Below the pieces are notes generated by a model that was not told the origin of the DNA, did no database searches, and saw nothing but the letters and a program-made list of their open reading frames with translations. From positions 1,302,001 to 1,366,000 of the forward strand of contig NZ_VWWO01000001.1 of assembly GCF_011752935.1 (NCBI RefSeq): a stretch of 64,000 nucleotides of DNA, read 5' to 3'. The position numbers were made by a program, and so were the translations under genes. The stretch's first letter is position 1, and each line of letters starts with the position of its first letter. Origin of the DNA: Chitinophaga sp. Cy-1792. GTDB lineage: Bacteria; Bacteroidota; Bacteroidia; Chitinophagales; Chitinophagaceae. Positions 61,301 to 64,000 of the stretch are shown here, piece by piece.

Positions 61301-61668
61301 TAGATAATATCAGCTATGAAAATGTAGGCAAAAATGCCGACCGTCGTGCATATTACGACAGATGGCTGTATCCAGGCGACGTGGCTAAATACAGGAAAAT
61401 CACTATGACCGCAGATAAAAATGCCCTCATCGCCAATACTTCCAAAATGACTTCACGCTTTGTTCAGAGAGAAAATACCCTCGCTGGTGAATCCATTAAT
61501 ATGGGCTATGATTTTCCCATACAGATGATTCGTAAATACGGCCTGACCAGTCTTCGCCTGAACGCATATACGAATGATATTTTCCGTTTTTCAACGATTA
61601 GGAACGAACGGGGCCTGGACTATCCTTTTGCCAATACAGTGGCCTTTTCTATTAACGTAGGCTTTTAA
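58315..61668 (+). CDS. SusC/RagA family TonB-linked outer membrane protein with STN domain
   Basis: A 1117-residue outer-membrane porin-like transporter. Order of parts: signal peptide (ends ...PAGAQ near residue 32), STN domain (about 37-115, with RQTNLNFVYDG) that signals to FecR, a carboxypeptidase-regulatory-like domain (about 122-205), a plug domain (about 215-335, with ATSTAIYGSKAANGVVVIETKK-like closing) and the 22-strand barrel ending in TVAFSINVGF. It imports oligosaccharides bound by the partner SusD lipoprotein, driven by TonB. The substrate is not shown by sequence; no glycosidase is in view downstream. Confidence 0.96.
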   Translation: MKKIYLTFKGWFGRSVACSLLMTTLALPAGAQNLFQRISVNVRNQSISNVLYEIERQTNLNFVYDGDIASRQEPVSITAKNMAVQEVLKDVFKNDFTYTVIGDKVIVRNAETHAAKVQQEKTYSFTGRVVLNDRTGENTQAPGVTIQVKGTNKGTQTDPSGKFTITVKEDDILVFRYVGYKPLEYAVGGRKSANITLNEDVSKIKEVVVNGIFERSKESFSGSVSNYTARELKQIGNQNIIQSLRSLDPAFTVFENNLTGSNPNVLPNLEIRGKTSVIGMKETFGTDPNQPLFILDGFEADLRTVVDLDMNRVESVTILKDAASTAIYGSKAANGVVVIETKKPKPGQLRVNYVTDNSVTVPDLRDYNLMNASEKLAFEYAVGKYKQYLTETEYGQRLDSVYNAHLRNVAQGVNTYWLSEPLQTGITTGHSLYIEGGDNDMRYSAGVNYKKISGVMKGSGRDQGGGNLKLMYRKKKFMFSNNLSVSFYTADESPYGSFSSFAYANPYYKKRNDDGSVSPFLEIYYDANDKLDTVVNPLYNATLNSRNRTKDLQLINNFMSEWSVTKDWRVRARLGLTKDDNNTEVFSPSRNTDFYFKPIKERGYYQKVSNNTFGYDGELTVTFGKIIANKHQLNAVGGWNFQSRLQTREGYESSGFPDDMDSPGFAAAYKLNGRPITAESTKRNTSFYFNGGYVYDRRYVLEANYRKDGASIYGLDRLFTNSWSVGASWNIHNEAFMEQYRNVSMLKLRASVGTPGNQNFPSYQTYTLYTYNLGLSNEFGTGVNINSFGNPFLKWQKTLDKNIGLDLVMLNNRIKFNGDYYNRETDPLVAVFNVPVSTGTTTTSMNLGKQVGNGYNFQLAVSPIMRTAERVVWTINFSAKHENARYEGMGTALAGMNKENQGLNTTRYYDGGSPTAIWGVRSAGIDPGTGNEIFIKKDGTHTFTYDSKDEVVLGDTRPKLDGIIGTNFFYKGITLGVYLRYRYGGDAFNEAVYDKVDNISYENVGKNADRRAYYDRWLYPGDVAKYRKITMTADKNALIANTSKMTSRFVQRENTLAGESINMGYDFPIQMIRKYGLTSLRLNAYTNDIFRFSTIRNERGLDYPFANTVAFSINVGF

Positions 61669-61683
61669 TTGTTTAAAAGAATA

Positions 61684-63120
61684 ATGATGAAACGATTAAC
61701 TATATACGCTATCATATTATTTGCTGTAACAGCTTTTACCTCCTGTAAAAAATACCTCGATGTGAAGCCAAGAGACCAGGTAATTGCCGATGACCTGTTT
61801 TCCACAGAAGCTGGCTTTATGAAGGCATTGAATGGGGTATACCTGGACATGACGCAGGCCAGCACTTATGGTGGCGCCATGACAATGGAAATGGTAGAAG
61901 TGCTTGGCCAGCGCTATTCTCTGAGTGATGAGAGCCCGTATTATCAGCTGGGGCTATATAACTATACGGATGACAAGGTGAAAGATAAATTCGGAGAAGT
62001 TTGGGCTGCTATGTACAAACATATTGCAGCAGTGAATAAAGCCCTTTCCCAGCTGGAAGTTCGTAAAGAGGTAGGTACAGCGGAACACCGCAGATGGATT
62101 AAAGGAGAATTACTTGGATTACGCGCATACCTGCACTTCGATATATTGAGGCTTTATGGCCCGGTGTATGGTACGGACAGCCTCTCTGCAAGAATTCCAT
62201 ATTACGATAAATTCACTGACAAGTATTTACCTTTTCTTCCCGCTAATGAAGTGGCGAAGCATGTATTAAATGACCTGGATAGTGCAGAAGTTTTATTGCA
62301 GGATGATCCGGTTATTACAGAAGGCAGAACCTGGTCCAATTCAGTCATTGACAATCCTACCTGGCATTTCCGCCAGTTCAGATTGAACGTATATGCAGTA
62401 CAGGCGCTCAAGGCGAGAGTATATCTCTATACTAAAGCCAAAGCAGCGGCCTATCAGTATGCAAAGAAAGTAATAACGACAGCCGGACCGAAATTTCCTT
62501 TTGTCGATCCACGAAATGTCTCTGGTCCGAACCCTGATCGCCTCTTTGCTTCTGAGTTGTTGTTCGCTTTGCAGGATATCAATATGGATGCTAAATTTCA
62601 AAAGTATTTCTCTCCATCTAACAAGGATGCAAACATTCTTGCTGCTGCTCCCGCCAACCTGGGAAATGAATATGAGAGGAATGACAATGATCCCCGATAT
62701 ACTGCAAACTGGGTAACTCCGGCTGGTGGCGTAAAAATCTACAGATGCTTTTATAAATATGCGGATATCAGTGAGCCGACAAAATATTCCTTTGTCTATC
62801 ATCTGCCTATGATCCGTATTTCAGAAATGTATTTGATTGCAGCAGAATGTGAATCAGATAAAGCAACCGCACTCGGATATCTGAATGCAGTCAGGAAAGC
62901 ACGTAAAGTATTCGATGCACCAGCTACAGCTACTGTGGCTACCGAATTGATGAAAGAGTTTAAAAGAGAATTTTATGGAGAAGGGCAATGCTTCTTTTAT
63001 TATAAAAGGTTAGGTTCTACCCCCATCACAAAAGGCGATGGAAGCGGCACTACAGTGAGAATGTCTGCAACACAGTACGTTTTACCGATTCCGGAAAATG
63101 AAATTTTGTACAGAAATTAA
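61684..63120 (+). CDS. SusD/RagB family nutrient-binding lipoprotein
   Basis: A 478-residue outer-membrane lipoprotein (lipobox ending TAFTSC) with the SusD fold: YLDVKPRDQVIADDLFSTEAGF near the start, TPR-like helices (ELLGLRAYLHFDILRLYGPV) and the RagB C-terminal motif MIRISEMYLIAAECESD. It caps the SusC barrel and binds the substrate. ATG codons at 61684 and 61687 are both possible; the frame also opens at a TTG at 61669. It follows SusC by 15 bp. Confidence 0.95.
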   Translation: MMKRLTIYAIILFAVTAFTSCKKYLDVKPRDQVIADDLFSTEAGFMKALNGVYLDMTQASTYGGAMTMEMVEVLGQRYSLSDESPYYQLGLYNYTDDKVKDKFGEVWAAMYKHIAAVNKALSQLEVRKEVGTAEHRRWIKGELLGLRAYLHFDILRLYGPVYGTDSLSARIPYYDKFTDKYLPFLPANEVAKHVLNDLDSAEVLLQDDPVITEGRTWSNSVIDNPTWHFRQFRLNVYAVQALKARVYLYTKAKAAAYQYAKKVITTAGPKFPFVDPRNVSGPNPDRLFASELLFALQDINMDAKFQKYFSPSNKDANILAAAPANLGNEYERNDNDPRYTANWVTPAGGVKIYRCFYKYADISEPTKYSFVYHLPMIRISEMYLIAAECESDKATALGYLNAVRKARKVFDAPATATVATELMKEFKREFYGEGQCFFYYKRLGSTPITKGDGSGTTVRMSATQYVLPIPENEILYRN

Positions 63121-63130
63121 TACGCTTGCC

Positions 63131-63901
63131 ATGAAAAAAATTATCACAGGATTATTTATAATTATAGCAGGATGTCTTTTTGTAATCTCCTGCAAAAGGG
63201 AAGATATTCCCGCATATAACAGTACCAACGATGTGTATTTCTCTATTACAAGTAATAGTATCCCAAAAGATACAAGCTTTGTAACATTTGCCTATACACC
63301 TTTCACTACAGATACCACTGTAAACTTCCTGATCCGGGTTACCGGACCTGCAAGTAAACAGGACCGTGCGTTTAATCTGCAAATAGCGGATACCGTCGGT
63401 AATCCGGCCAAACGAGGCATTCATTATGATATGCCTTCATCATTGGTGATGCCGGCAGGCAAACTTTCGGTGTATATACCCATCCGTTTTTACAAAACAA
63501 AAGAGATGGCTACACAAACATATGTACTCGACATGCATCTTTTGCCGAATGAAAATTTTACGACTAGTCTGAAAGCCGCTGTGGTTGATAAGGCACAAGG
63601 CATTACAAAAAATGTATTGCGTCATGTAATCACCATTGATGATAGATTAGCGCAACCAGCTGGTTGGGCAGATATTTACTTTGGAAAATACTCCAAAGAA
63701 AAAATTCTGCTGATTGGGTCTGCCGTTCCTTATGATATTAAAGCTTTTGCAACTGCGAATAACGCCTATCTTCCTGTACCTACCTGTACTTATCTGAGTT
63801 CCTTTATGATGCGCTATTTCAAAGATCATGCGGCGGTAGGTGATACTATCCGCGAAGCAGATGGTACTGTTATGACGATGGGCCCTGCCGCATCTATCTG
63901 A
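63131..63901 (+). CDS. DUF4843 domain lipoprotein
   Basis: A 256-residue lipoprotein (lipobox ending FVISC) with the DUF4843 beta-rich fold: NDVYFSITSNSIPKDTSFVTF, LIRVTGPASKQDRAFNLQI and the YVLDMHLLPNENF strand. DUF4843 proteins accompany SusC/SusD pairs as accessory surface lipoproteins. The ATG at 63131 starts the signal peptide; it overlaps the SusD gene end only if a GTG/ATG upstream is used. Confidence 0.85.
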   Translation: MKKIITGLFIIIAGCLFVISCKREDIPAYNSTNDVYFSITSNSIPKDTSFVTFAYTPFTTDTTVNFLIRVTGPASKQDRAFNLQIADTVGNPAKRGIHYDMPSSLVMPAGKLSVYIPIRFYKTKEMATQTYVLDMHLLPNENFTTSLKAAVVDKAQGITKNVLRHVITIDDRLAQPAGWADIYFGKYSKEKILLIGSAVPYDIKAFATANNAYLPVPTCTYLSSFMMRYFKDHAAVGDTIREADGTVMTMGPAASI

Positions 63902-63919
63902 TTTATCTAACCAGAAAAC

Positions 63920-64000
63920 ATGAAAATGAAAAATATATTTTTCCCTTTAATGGCATGTGTACTGATGGTATTTACCGGCTGTTATAAAGACAAGGGTAAT
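63920..64000 (+). CDS. PKD-like family lipoprotein, 3' truncated by the window edge
   Basis: The first 27 codons of a lipoprotein: signal sequence with a lipobox ending MVFTGC, followed by YKDKGN. The CYKDKGN start is typical of the PKD-like lipoproteins that follow DUF4843 genes in SusC/SusD loci. The gene continues past the window, 18 bp after the DUF4843 stop, on the same strand. The family call rests on position and this short start. Confidence 0.6.
   Translation, partial: MKMKNIFFPLMACVLMVFTGCYKDKGN

Noticed and set aside
1..64000. rRNA, tRNA, insertion sequences or prophage genes
   Set aside because: No cloverleaf or ribosomal RNA sequence, transposase, integrase or phage structural gene was seen on either strand.

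Overview
The window reads as a piece of a Chitinophaga-like chromosome (Bacteroidota, Chitinophagaceae). The reasons are a SusC/SusD pair with DUF4843 and PKD-like lipoproteins, Bacteroidota-type ECF sigma/FecR genes, DUF6048/DUF6452 proteins, many short lipoprotein signals, Bacteroidota -7 promoter elements (TAnnTTTG) and almost no Shine-Dalgarno sequences. No rRNA, tRNA, CRISPR array, insertion sequence or prophage was seen.

Layout. 1-4.7 kb: the end of PBP2, then RodA, a metallo-beta-lactamase-fold hydrolase, an AraC regulator and an NTF2-like protein. 4.8-6.7 kb: an ECF sigma factor with a probable anti-sigma partner and a small periplasmic sensor-like protein. 6.9-9.9 kb: a transketolase C-terminal half, GalE and RfbA. 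10.1-11.8 kb: a Pit phosphate transporter with its DUF47 partner. 12-18.7 kb: a LpxH-like phosphoesterase, small proteins, an M13 peptidase, a truncated hemoglobin and RarA. 18.8-30 kb: PBP1C and a bacterial alpha-2-macroglobulin, normally neighbours in one operon, here split by an AT-rich insert carrying an Abi_2/AbiF-type HEPN gene, followed by a double-ATPase ABC protein. 30-40 kb: M28 peptidase, GNAT, DUF6048/DUF6452, UvrA, FabF and a fatty acid desaturase. 40-46 kb: a LacI regulator and two tandem GH92 alpha-mannosidases. 46-56.4 kb: two small secreted paralogs, then a long minus-strand locus of ThuA, DUF1080, cytochrome c, sugar isomerase, Gfo/Idh and MFS genes that fits an oxidative (3-keto-sugar) route of glycoside use. 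56.5-64 kb: sigma, FecR anti-sigma, SusC with an STN signalling domain, SusD, DUF4843 and the start of a PKD-like lipoprotein, which together form a trans-envelope regulated glycan uptake locus.

The most interesting part is 21.2-22.9 kb. Upstream of the AbiF-like gene are two copies, exactly 572 bp apart, of a compact unit made of a promoter, a bulged hairpin and a U-tract. A 36-nt core is identical in both, while the outer stem shows two compensatory base-pair changes, so the structure itself is under selection. The second copy ends 11 nt before the abi start codon. A 10-nt segment between the copies is perfectly complementary to the hairpin. This looks like an RNA-controlled HEPN toxin (toxin-antitoxin / abortive infection) inserted into the A2M-pbpC operon.

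A second recurring theme is a hairpin family with a TCTCTAC/GTAGAGA core found at five gene ends across the window.
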